From assembly GCA_026260175.1 (NCBI GenBank), contig JAKCWW010006451.1, forward strand, positions 8,812-31,128: a stretch of DNA of 22,317 bases. Direction: 5' to 3'. Each line of letters starts with the position of its first letter. Positions within the stretch are counted from its first letter, which is position 1. Below, piece by piece: positions 8,653 through 16,712 of the stretch. The notes below the pieces were generated by a model that saw nothing but the letters and a program-made list of their open reading frames with translations, was not told the origin of the DNA and did not search any database. The translations under genes were made by a program, and so were the position numbers. The stretch is from Reticulitermes lucifugus (Eukaryota > Arthropoda > Insecta > Blattodea > Rhinotermitidae).

Positions 8653-8735
8653 TATCCATACAATACTCAGTCTAAATACATTAGAGTGCAGGCAGCTGGT
8701 TTTAACTGTTGTCTTACTTTCTGGTTTTTGTTATA

Positions 8736-9092
8736 CAAGGTTCCCTAGGTCATAAAAATGAAATGAGAAACCATTACAACATTACATGTAGCTCACTGAT
8801 TCCACTGAAGTGTCACTGATTTTCAACATAATCTCCAAGCACATGAGTTTAAAAACTCTTGTCACAGTAGAAACTGGGCTCTTGTATTTGTAATCGTTCA
8901 TGAACAGTCATTTCCACTTCCTCATTATCATGAAATCTAAAATTATGACACATCTGTTTTCTATAATCAGTTCCTCCACTCATGCTGTGTTCACATTTGT
9001 CATTGATGTGCTAGGCCCACATGATCATCACAGATGTCTCTTCGACTAATTTTAAACTCTCGACACCATTTTCTGATGTGCTGCACTCTCAT
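8736..9092 (-). pseudogene. internally deleted mariner transposase
   Basis: Minus strand. The N-terminal part reads VQHIRKWCREFKISRRDI, then after a frame change PSTSMTNVNTA-stop-VEELIIENR: the HTH_48-type DNA-binding region of mariner/SETMAR-like transposases ending in the GRPSTS linker and second helix-turn-helix. It then jumps to FHDNEEVEMTVHERLQIQEP and DYVEN, the usual C-terminal tail, ending with TGA at 8813-8815. The whole catalytic core (all three Asp) is missing, so roughly 500 bp have been deleted. A probable 3' terminal repeat starts near 8736 (CAAGGTTCCCTAGGTCAT) next to TATA. No right-hand terminal repeat was found. A dead, MITE-like deletion derivative. Confidence 0.6.
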
Positions 9093-9637
9093 TCTGCCAT
9101 CAACCTACACCTGTACCAATTAACAGTGAATTGTGGTAAGGAAAACATGTTTCACAAATAAAAACCAAATCATACTATGAACATCTTCACAGGACCAAGT
9201 TTCCAATGTCATTCCCACTGCACATCAACTTATCCCCTGAACAGCACCTGACTGACTCCTGCAACATCTGCTGCATCCTTACCCTATAAAACTGCTGTCA
9301 AAAACCAAAGAAATAATATGCCTGAATAACACAGAAGTTACAGGGCAGTGATCCTTACTTACTGAATATGCCTCATACTACCAATGTTTCAGTGTTCCTG
9401 AGAGTATGCATTAGTATCTGTATCAAAATAACAATCCTATTTATTTATATTTTAATGTCCAAGCAGTTGGAACATATAATTACTGATGTGCTTTAGAGGG
9501 TTAAATTCACTGGCTTGATGGTGAATATAGATGCACTGGAAAGGGGTACAAGTAACTATTCCTACAGTGACAACTCATTCCAAAGGACTTAATGATAATC
9601 TGTTACAAGTAACCAATGTTACCAACATCAAATATCT
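9093..9637. other. non-coding stretch, nothing recognised
   Basis: AT-rich sequence between a mariner remnant and the PLE. It may include the decayed 5' end of that mariner. No motif could be assigned. Confidence 0.35.
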
Positions 9638-9759
9638 GATGATGGTCTTCTTTTGGGTTTCTGTATTGTGTAGTGGTTAAATGTTCCAACATTTTGGAAG
9701 AATGTACTGCCTCCACCCTCGAAGTAACTGAATTGGTTTAGGTACATGCTGAAGTGATA

Positions 9760-10524
9760 TGGTTGAAAAATATACAGTCCACCATGCAGACTGGGACAGA
9801 CAGCCACCTCCCTTTCCTGGACACCAACATGTACAGCAGAAAAGATAACTCCTTGGATCACAAAATATACAGAAAAGTCACTGACACAAATCTGTACCTG
9901 AATGCAGTTACACCACCACCCAGCAAACAAATGTTCAGTGCTGTCCACCTTAACACACAAGGCCAAAGTCATATGTGACCAGAAGAGTGTCCAGACCACA
10001 TTCCATAACAACAGACACAGCTCAAAAGACATCAAGCACACTCTACATCTGCTAGAGCAGATCAGACCACTGGAAGACCACCACAAAAGAGTAGCCTTCC
10101 TGCCATCTATCCAAAACATCTTTAATCACATCAGCAACATGCTATCAAAACATAATATCAAGATGGCTGGCTAACCACCCAAGAAAATCTCCATCATGTC
10201 AAAGATGACCAAGGCCTTTAAACACCAGGCATATACAGGAATCCCCTTTGAGTGCAGCAATATGTATATTGGACAAACTACTTGCTCCATCAAAACCACG
10301 GTCAAGGAACACCTCCAACATATACGCCTGTACCAACCAGGAAGTCGGCCATGGCGGAACACAACACTGACCTCAGCAACGAGATCATCTCAGTTAACAC
10401 TAGTATCCTTGCCAGAAAACCCAGGTGCATGGATTGGTTCATACAAGAAGCAACAGAGATCATAGTACACTCCAACAACACGAACAAGGATGGATTCTTC
10501 CTGAGTAATCACAGAAGGCAATAA
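9760..10524 (+). pseudogene. PLE reverse transcriptase C-terminus and GIY-YIG endonuclease
   Basis: Part 1 (frame of 9754) reads HLPFLDTNMYSRKDNSLDHK and YRKVTDTNLYLNA: the LPFLD and YRK-x-T-x-T-x-x-YLN blocks of PLE reverse transcriptases. After a frameshift near 9905 it continues HHHPANKCSVLSTLTHKAK, and later AFLPSIQ and LSKHNIK, the linker before the endonuclease, with a stop near 10171. Part 2 (10196 onward) reads YTGIPFECSNMYIGQTTCSI, TTVKEHLQHIRL, then shifts frame near 10345 to KSAMAEHNT and ends at TAA 10522-10524. GIP...MYIGQT is the GIY-YIG core. The Arg usually found before KEH is Thr here, which removes a catalytic residue. Three or more disruptions make it a pseudogene. Confidence 0.75.
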
Positions 10525-10801
10525 CACATTCTCTAAAAGAAAGAAAGCAGCAGGTGTTCTCTAAGATTGTAACAGTCATGTGGTCATGAGGCACAAAAAA
10601 ATGGTCAATGCTCCAAGTGCTAATCACATCCAGTGTAGCTTAACAGCAGTCAACCTCCACAAGATTTTCATATCTCCCACTGATGAAGCCCAAAGAAATC
10701 TTAACTCAGGACAATCATAACCCCTCTTCTCACCTTCCATAGCTCTGATTGGCCAACCAACCTCAAACTGCCCTACATAACTGACAAAATCTGTTCTTTT
10801 G
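10524..10801 (+). other. PLE 3' region with decayed hammerhead-like core
   Basis: Follows the endonuclease stop. CTGATGA (10680-10686) and GAAA (10695-10698) are present, but stem II is reduced to AGCCCAAA without a closing strand, so no functional ribozyme is expected. The region contains no other coding potential. Confidence 0.35.
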
Positions 10802-11463
10802 TATCACTGCAGCATCCACCTAAACCAATTCAGCCACCATGAAGATGGAGACACCATCTTCCTCCTAAACACTGGGACATTTAACCACTACATGGTGAAG
10901 AAACCAAATGGAAGACCATCATCTGATCAACAACTATTACAAAAATCTGAAAATACAACTAAATACATCAGTGTGTGCAGGTTTGTGAACAACGTACGTG
11001 TAAATTTTCTGCATCAGTTGTCAACCTAAATTCTTTCATATACATATGTGGGCATATTCAGAATCTCCAATCACTGTTGGTGGTTGTTGTTGTCCCCTTT
11101 GAAGCAGTCCCCCTTCCAAATTTAGTAATGGGAATAGATTTTTGCCACTGCTGGAACTGACTTTTTGGACTCGTGTAGTATGGTCCAGGATTGTTCCTGA
11201 AGTTCAGGAATATCCTGGAAACAATGCCCTTGTAGCGGCGATTTCATTCTCAGAAACAAGCAGAACAACACATGGCCAAATCAGGTAAGGAGGGAGGCCG
11301 ACCAAGGACATATTTTTAGCAGCAAAAAACTGCTGTTGATTATGCTTGTCAGTGAGAAATCAAGGCATAAACTTCACGGAGGTTTAACACACATTCAAGT
11401 CCTCCCTTAGAATTTGCTGGCTTGTTCCATACAATAGACATAATCTGCCAGCCATTTCAAAAT

Positions 11464-11678
11464 AGTGGATTTTTAATGCAATCATATAATTGTAATAGAT
11501 GAAAGTTGGAAAGAAGAGCTCTCTTTCATAGGAATGAAGATTCTAAATGTTTAACCACCATCCTCTTATACATTTAAGCCTGATGATGACCCTATGGGTT
11601 GAAACATGTAGAATTTTATATAAAACAAATATTGGTTTTATAATAAATGTAGCTGTGTTGACTGCATAACCCTTGTTA
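11464..11678 (+). mobile_element. 215-bp hammerhead-bearing insertion (PLE-derived?) inside a mariner
   Basis: Bounded by TTCAAAAT (11456-11463) and TTCGAAAT (11679-11686), which differ at one base and fit a target-site duplication. Removing the insert plus one copy restores the expected mariner reading (isoleucine-Ser-Glu-Met-Ala) across the junction. The insert has no ORF and carries in its middle the hammerhead-like core at 11580-11604. It resembles the arms of the 6803-7051 foldback in general layout. I read it as a short non-autonomous PLE-type retroelement, or a solo terminal repeat, that integrated by retrotransposition. Confidence 0.6.
11574..11613 (+). ncRNA. hammerhead-ribozyme-like motif
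   Basis: CTGATGA (11580-11586), U, stem II (GACCC with GGGUU, loop UAU), GAAA (11601-11604), ACAUGU, then A at the cleavage position. This core has the canonical CUGAUGA rather than CUGAAGA. Stem I retains only the pair next to the core (GC against GA), so folding is weaker than at 1539 or 1909. Confidence 0.5.
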
Positions 11679-11940
11679 TTCGAAATTACACTTCATTGGT
11701 CTATGTTGATGATTTTTCAAACATTCTGCACATTTCCATCTGTGCAACTTGTGATGGAATGACCTGAAAGCTTCAATCGATTTCCCCATGTTCAAACCAA
11801 GAAAGTCACCCAATAGTCTGTGTTCTCCCCATAGTATTTTTACCAAAAGATGTTTTGAGCATTTCATGCACTTTGGAAGCACTTTTCCCAAGTATGGAGC
11901 AAAACTTAATGCAAAGGCACTGTTTCTTCAAATCCGCCAT

Positions 11941-12364
11941 TAGAAAACTGCTGATCATACTTAACATGCAGAACAATGAACACCCACTGAGAAGCAATAC
12001 AGACGGTTATGGCTACAAAACTCATTAGACTGACTCACAAGATAGCAATACCATAGCACATAGTGGCAGAAAGCTGGACTACTTGCCACTCTTGGTCCTA
12101 CTACAGAGCTTGTAACCTAATGGATACACTTTCACGTACGCTTCTATGCTCATGCATGCACATGTGTGTGTAAATCTGTTCTGTACACAAGACAGGTAAA
12201 AGCTGCATGATAGGGAGCCCCATATTTTAACTCATAACCATATGATCAGTTGGGCAGGGCATAGTGAATACACTGGATAAATCACAACAGTTAAAATTTG
12301 GTAGGAACACCTGAATATCAAGACCAGTTGGAAAACTTAGTCACAGATGGAAGGGTGACAGAGG
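11941..12364. other. non-coding stretch, nothing recognised
   Basis: May contain the 5' untranslated end of the mariner to its left, but no terminal repeat could be matched. Confidence 0.3.
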
Positions 12365-12582
12365 TGATTAAAAAATGTTAACACCAGTTTGTATGTCATA
12401 GGCAGCTGTTCATTAAACAGGATTGCAACTAGGGTTTGTAAGACATTGGAAGGCTGCAGCATGGTTGCAGCTGTAACAGTCTGCAACACTAGTACAAAAC
12501 AAAAGTTAGGGGTAGTTCATAGCATACATGTTCAGCAATTGTACTTAAACCCCCATGAAAGTGTTAACATTTTTTAAATCAT
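12365..12582. repeat. 218-bp element with 20-bp terminal inverted repeats
   Basis: TGATTAAAAAATGTTAACAC at the left end matches the reverse complement of the right end (12562-12582), apart from one extra A. The interior includes GGCTGCAGCATGGTTGCAGC and no recognisable protein. Size and structure suit a MITE. Target duplications were not evident and the family is unknown. Confidence 0.55.
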
Positions 12583-12795
12583 TCTCTTTTAAATGGATTT
12601 AGAATAAATAGGGTGGGTGGTGTCAACAGGATCCATCTGGCTCAGGAAGGGGTCCAGTGTCAATACACTTGTGAATATGATAATGAAGGTTTGGGTTTTA
12701 AGATTGTCTTAAGTAACTGAGCAACTATCAGCTTCTGGACGACTGCTATATGGAGTAAGTACATAAAATAACTGCCCAATTATACACATACTTAC

Positions 12796-12856
12796 CAGAT
12801 GGAGTAACAACATTTGCGAAAAACATGGAGACAGCTATCAACAGAACCAGAGGGAA
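12796..12856 (-). CDS. host membrane-protein gene, middle exon (exon B)
   Basis: A 61-base exon on the minus strand. The acceptor is a strong pyrimidine tract (tctgttttcttaatttcag) and the donor is G|gtaagtatgt, a near-consensus site. It encodes FPLVLLIAVSMFFANVVTPS plus the first base of a split Glu codon. Entry is in phase 0, matching the phase-0 end of exon A. It exits after one base, matching exon C. Nearly all residues are hydrophobic, so it forms a membrane helix that ends in a short loop. Unsupported by any repeat family in the window. Identity of the protein is unknown. Confidence 0.65.
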
Positions 12857-13389
12857 CTGAAATTAAGAAAACAGATAAATGACAGGCATATGAACTGTAC
12901 TAAATAATGGAAACTGAAGCCACCTTAAACATAATACATAAATTACATATTTTGCAAGTCATGAAAGAAAAGATATACATAAGAGTTTTGAAGTTCTCGC
13001 AACAAAGAATATTAACCTTTAAAGCCAGTATTTAAATGGTGCTCCATCTTTTTTCTTTTTTCCAAGCAGTATTTAAATCTGGCTGCCTTGTTTTGGAACA
13101 TAACATGCACATTGAACCAGCTTCATGGGTTAATTAGTACATGACACGCCAATTGTCTTTTTTAAATGTAACAATCTAAGAAGAATTTGGAGACTGGCTC
13201 TCTTTCCATCCTCACATAAAATTAGGGGTACGAAGCCTACTGAGTTGTGCCCATTATTTCAAGCTAATCTTCATCAGCAGTTATACAAGCAATCCAAACT
13301 AATGAATACATATATAAAAGAATTAAGAGCTTCCACCACTCCTGACTCGAGGGTAAGTATTAAATTTACCCCAAACTTTTGGCAGGTGC
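12857..13389. other. intron sequence with a weak hammerhead-like core
   Basis: Mostly AT-rich. On the minus strand 13257-13276 reads CTGATGAAGATTAGCTTGAA, which has the two hammerhead core blocks. Stem II has a mismatch and the base at the cleavage position is G, which is not permitted. I take it as a decayed copy at best. Confidence 0.3.
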
Positions 13390-13560
13390 AGTGTTCTGAG
13401 GTACGACGTTTTGTAGTCTCATCATCGGTACCAACATTTTGGAGGAGCATACTGCCTCAATTTGCCCTAAAAATGGCGGCAGTATGGTCCTGCAAAATGA
13501 TGGTACCTGTCTATGAGACCACATGGTGTGGCATCCTCCCAAGCCAGAACACATACGCAC
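13390..13560 (-). repeat. palindromic (foldback) repeat related to the PLE arms
   Basis: GGTACCAACATTTTGGAGGA and its continuation (13427-13468) pair with 13469-13506. Outward, GTAGTCTCATCATCGGTACC pairs with GGTACCTGTCTATGAGACCA, giving arms of about 75 bp. Both strands therefore show similar pseudo-peptides (SSKMLVPMM and SCKMMVPVYE). The unit CAACATTTTGGA...ACTGCCTC also occurs in the arms of the PLE at 9638, outward in the same sense. This repeat looks like that PLE's two arms joined without the coding part. Confidence 0.65.
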
Positions 13561-14061
13561 ATCAACTGCTTTCCTGTACCAACAGTCATGTTGTTGTCAA
13601 TATCTGTTCATAATTCCACCATCCTTGGGAGCTATTCGAAGGTTCTAAGAAGTTGGAGAGAATAAATTTCCTGTTATCAACTGTGGCTTCTACTGTAAAA
13701 GTTCATACCCATTTGCATAAATCTGTGGGGAAGACCAATGAACTTTCATTCATACAATGTTGCCAACATGGTCAACCCATCTATATTCATGCCCACATTA
13801 AATAAGTCAGTTTCTTAAATTCTGTGTGAAAGTACTGATGAAGAAAGTACTAGTGCTCTAGTGCTAAGGACTATGCACAAAGTGAACATGTTCGTGATAC
13901 CAGTAAGTGACATGTGATGATAAGAGTGTCTTAAAAGATGTGCATATACAGCCCACATGGTCTTGGAAATCCATCAATTCAAACTATCCACCCACAAAAT
14001 TTCCTTTCATTGGTGTCCATGGGCCTATGGATTTTTGCTTTAACACACAACAATAACATGA
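13561..14061. other. intron sequence, nothing recognised
   Basis: No coding or repeat structure identified between the foldback and the mariner terminus. Confidence 0.35.
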
Positions 14062-14165
14062 TGGGTGCCCAGAAAGTAAAGCCCCTTATTTCTTTCCTCA
14101 GTAAATATTTCTTCCGAATTCATGAATATTACACATTATGAAGAGTGACGGTTTGACTCCATACC

Positions 14166-15205
14166 CTATTTTCCCACAAAGTCTACGTCCACTTCTATGG
14201 CCTTGCACCGAGGAACATGTGTGCGCGTGTGCGTGTGCATGTGTGTGTGTGTGTATGCCTTGTAGGTACCATGCCTTGTCCTGTTCACATAGCCAAGTTT
14301 GCACTGCATGATTCACATAGCCATCAGCATCAAACTTCATTCCGTGGACTGCAAGGTGGTAGGGGTAACACTGTCCAATCAAATTTTGTGATGGCATCCA
14401 GAGCCTTCAATCTTTTGTGCAGCCTTGTATTGTCATGCTGAAGCAACATTTCTGTTGGATTCTTGTGTGGCCAAACTCATCTGAAACACTTCCTGAGTTC
14501 TATCAGCATCCTGGTGTAGGCATCGGAGTTGACTGTCTCCCCTCTCGGCATCGCATCCACAAGAATCACTCCTTCAAAGTCCCACAAGACAGTGATCATG
14601 ACCATGGCCTCTGATGGAGACTATCTGAAGTTTTTCTTCTGAGGAGACTGGGCATGGTGCCAATCCATGCATTGCCTTTTTGTCTGTGGTTAAAAATGAG
14701 AGACCCAGGTTTCATCTGCTGTAACAATCTGGAACAAGAAAGTCTCTCCCTCAGCTTCAAAATGTGTCAACAACTCAGACTAAATGGCTTTCTTCTTGGT
14801 TTTGTGTTCCACTGTGGGGTCTGAAGAAACCCATCTCGCGCATACCTTCAAGTATCCGAGATTTTGAATGATGCGACTAACACGTCCCTTGGACTGAAAG
14901 ACTGGGTGCCAGTTGTCGAGTTGTGATGCGTTGTTCCTTGCGAATGATGGCACTGGCACACTGCAGCATTTCAGGACTAACAGCTGTGACACAACGGCCT
15001 GAGCGAGGCAAATCATAGAGCTCTGCCTTTCCTGTTTCTGAAGCCATTACTCTTTTCACCCAGCGACCACAACCAACAGTGCTTTTGTCGAGCACAACAC
15101 TTTCCACTGCAAAGACATTTGTGGATATTTCTCAGTGATTCTTTCTCGGCAACAAGGCATTCTATCACAGCACGTTGTTTTTACTGCATCATTGACTGAT
15201 TCCAT
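14166..15205 (-). pseudogene. mariner (DD34D-type) transposase pseudogene
   Basis: From ATG (15203-15205) to TAG (14166-14168) spans about 346 codons, the usual mariner size. Recognisable in order: QRAVIECLVAEKES, LDKSTVGCGRWVKRVM, YDLPRSGR, RITTRQLA (HTH region); KVCARWV linker; TADETWVSHF with the first Asp (14714-14716); LQHDNTRLH with the second Asp (14432-14434); WTVLPLPPCSP. The following PDLAPSDYH block with the third Asp is deleted. The C-terminal tail HAVQTWLCEQDKAWYLQGI is followed by a (TG)n tract and EVDVDFVGK. Many frameshifts and stops. The catalytic triad is incomplete, so it is dead. Confidence 0.75.
14218..14257. repeat. (TG)n microsatellite inside the mariner coding region
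   Basis: About 40 bases of alternating TG/CG repeat on the plus strand. It lies between codons for WYLQGI and the conserved final VDVDFVGK of the transposase, where other mariners have a short Lys/Trp-rich helix. The repeat therefore grew in place after the element died. Confidence 0.85.
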
Positions 15206-15366
15206 TCTGAGGCGCTGCTGTAATGGTACTATCTGTCAGAAATCTTTACAACTTCGTACAAAAATGCCAGAAGCTTCAGATTTGTTTCATCTAAAAATCC
15301 CACATTCCTAGCTCGGTTACTGGCACCAAAAAAAAAAAAACTTTGTGGGAAAACTACGTATGTACC

Positions 15367-15417
15367 TGAAATCTGTGGTCTTCTGGGTAATTACACGACG
15401 TCAGACCACAGATTTCA
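15367..15417. repeat. 15-bp perfect inverted repeat, 21-base loop
   Basis: TGAAATCTGTGGTCT (15367-15381) and AGACCACAGATTTCA (15403-15417). On the minus strand the outer part reads ISGFHRDVDEICGL, a pseudo-peptide I recall from dispersed repeats of insect genomes; that memory is not verified here. Likely part of a dispersed foldback repeat of unknown family. Confidence 0.6.
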
Positions 15418-15594
15418 TCAACATCGCGGTGGAAGCCTGAAATCAAGGTACATATGTACCTGTTTTCCGCTTTTATGAACTGTCTATAAAGTGGGTCAGG
15501 TGAGCATATAAGTCTGTACACTAGCACTTGTACTGTCATAGAGGAATAAAAGACAGCTGGATGGCTAATCCACTGACCTACCCCCCCCCCCAAC

Positions 15595-15747
15595 CTAATA
15601 GTTTCTTCCCACTTGTCCAGTAGATAGCAATAATTGTGCTCATGCTGCATTTCATGAATTTCTGGATATTTTGGTGTTATCTGTGGTATCTCTTTTCCAG
15701 TATGGGTCAATCGAAAATAAAGCTGTGACTGTGTGTCACTGAAAAGC
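15595..15747 (-). CDS. possible exon of unknown protein (uncertain)
   Basis: Minus strand. A strong acceptor (cctcttatctctcttttag) precedes an open stretch of about 50 codons containing DTQSQLYFRLTHTGKEIPQI and ending DKWEETIR before GTTGGGG, a weak donor. The residue mix is soluble and protein-like. It does not join in phase to exon A (ends phase 0, but this needs two bases from its predecessor), so if real it needs another exon between them or belongs to another transcript. The 11-base C run next to the donor (15581-15591) could also confuse frame. It may simply be a chance ORF. Confidence 0.25.
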
Positions 15748-15967
15748 CTAAAAGAGAGATAAGAGGTACATGGCTAATACCAAATTTTAAAAGATTACAC
15801 TTCTGTACATCAGATATCCTTTGGTAGCTTATCACACATTTTAGAGTTTTTCAGAGATGGTGAAATAAATTCTACACATGATTTACAAAGCAAGGAAGGA
15901 ATGCCTTCTGCAGAGACCTTACCATTTCATCCATAAGTCTGTAACATAGTATCAGCAATTAAACCAT

Positions 15968-16440
15968 CCGATTTTCACAAAATTCTGCACAGGAGTTATT
16001 TCCAAAAAGTTGAAAAGCCAACACAAATTTAAAAAATTTGGTCTTAATCACAGTCATACTTTACTAAGGAGCTTGCATGAGCTTCTAATTGTTCTTCCCA
16101 TATTTCTTGGCCGATTCTGAAATATGGTACAGGAAATTTCTCCTATATGGACTTTAGGAACTTTGAGTTCCATGAAAATCAGTGGAGTGAAAGTCATATT
16201 TTACTTACAGGCGGGAATGTTTTTGTACCTTTAAACTTCATATCTCTCAACCGATTTTGGTGAAATTCGATTTACATCTCCACTAAATACTAATGAGGAA
16301 TTACGAGTTTTGTGAAAATCAGTGTAAAAGAAGTCACACTTTACTTGAAGGCACAAATCAGTTTCTACCTGTAATTTCCATATATCTTGAGAGACTTAAG
16401 CAAAATTTGGAACTAAAGGTCCACACTCAATGAAATTCAG
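15968..16440. repeat. diverged tandem repeat, about 140-bp unit, 3.3 copies
   Basis: Units start at CCGATTTTCAC (15968), CCGATTCTGAAAT (16111), CCGATTTTGGTGAAAT (16251) and a decayed start near 16391: spacings of 143, 140 and about 140. Within units two and three, GAAAATCAGTG..GTGAAAGTCA-A-TTTACTT recurs at the same offset, as does the lead-in CATAT-TCTT/CTC before each CCGATT. Unit one keeps CAGTCATACTTTACT at that offset. An old short tandem array, perhaps a satellite remnant. Confidence 0.6.
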
Positions 16441-16519
16441 AAATTTGGATCAAAATATCTAAATCAACAAAATACACTGTTTTCAGGAAGAAACCCTAAT
16501 TGTGCATAATCAGACTCCC

Positions 16520-16556
16520 ACATGTTTTAGCTCATCTGGGCCATTATCAAGAAGCT
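16520..16556 (-). ncRNA. decayed hammerhead-like motif
   Basis: On the minus strand CTTGATAATGGCCC...GAGCTAAAACATGTGGG resembles the other PLE-type motifs in length and end (ACATGT). The core CUGANGA and GAAA are both altered, so it is only a relic. Confidence 0.3.
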
Positions 16557-16712
16557 TCCAGCTGTACAATGAAAAGCATAAAAAGAGTTAATATTGCACA
16601 TGCCAACAAATCAGTTATGCATATAAAAATGTAAAAATGTTAAAATGGTCAGTGTTTTGATTAAAATATCTGTTATAAGCATCTTGTAAAATTACATTTA
16701 TTTTTATATTAA

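Larger units (their letters stand above)
9638..10923 (+). mobile_element. Penelope-like element with 122-bp inverted arms
   Basis: Bases 9638-9759 are the reverse complement of 10802-10923 at about three bases in four. Shared blocks include CCTAAACCAATTCAG, CATTTAACCACTACA and GAAGACCATCATC. Between them lies, on the plus strand, the C-terminal part of a PLE reverse transcriptase followed by a GIY-YIG endonuclease. The element is strongly 5' truncated: fingers, palm and the catalytic YVDD are gone. PLEs commonly carry such inverted or partial terminal repeats because of their target-primed insertion. A decayed hammerhead-like core (CTGATGA at 10680-10686, GAAA at 10695-10698) lies between the endonuclease and the right arm, where PLE ribozymes usually sit. 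Confidence 0.7.
11071..11940 (-). pseudogene. mariner transposase, split by a nested insertion and internally deleted
   Basis: Minus strand, starting ATG at 11938-11940. It reads CLCIKFCSILGKSASKVHEM and FGKNTMGRTQT, then a stop where Trp is expected, SWFEHGE, then a frame change to GHSITSCTDGNVQNV: a complete HTH_48-type DNA-binding domain. At 11679-11686 it is interrupted by a 215-bp insertion. It resumes at 11456 with EMAGRLCLLYGTSQQILRED, then FLTDKHNQQQ. A deletion takes it straight to RPPSLPDLA and RMKSPLQGHCFQDIPELQEQ, then a tail near GDCFKGDN, and TGA at 11071-11073. The first two catalytic Asp are lost. Other domains are in correct order, so both halves belong to one mariner copy. 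Confidence 0.65.
14062..15332 (-). mobile_element. nearly full-length mariner element
   Basis: The 3' terminal repeat is clear on the plus strand at 14062 onward (TGGGTGCCCAGAAAGTAAAG). The 5' terminus is probably at about 15315-15332, where the minus strand reads TTGGTGCCAGTAACCGAG, a diverged partner, and it abuts a 13-base A run. The length of about 1.27 kb is normal for a complete mariner. Terminal and coding similarity to the element at 21238 suggests the same broad lineage. The clean TA duplication expected is not visible at the left end. Confidence 0.65.

Noticed and set aside
9628-10119. 163-codon ORF on the minus strand
   Set aside because: It is the reverse of PLE coding sequence and its left arm. 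The plus-strand reading has family motifs and the minus reading has none.
13257-13276. Hammerhead-like core on the minus strand
   Set aside because: Stem II is mismatched and the cleavage position is G, which the ribozyme does not accept. Kept only as a note in the intron entry.
15581-15591. 11-base C run
   Set aside because: Simple homopolymer; relevant only because it makes the frame of the neighbouring candidate exon uncertain.
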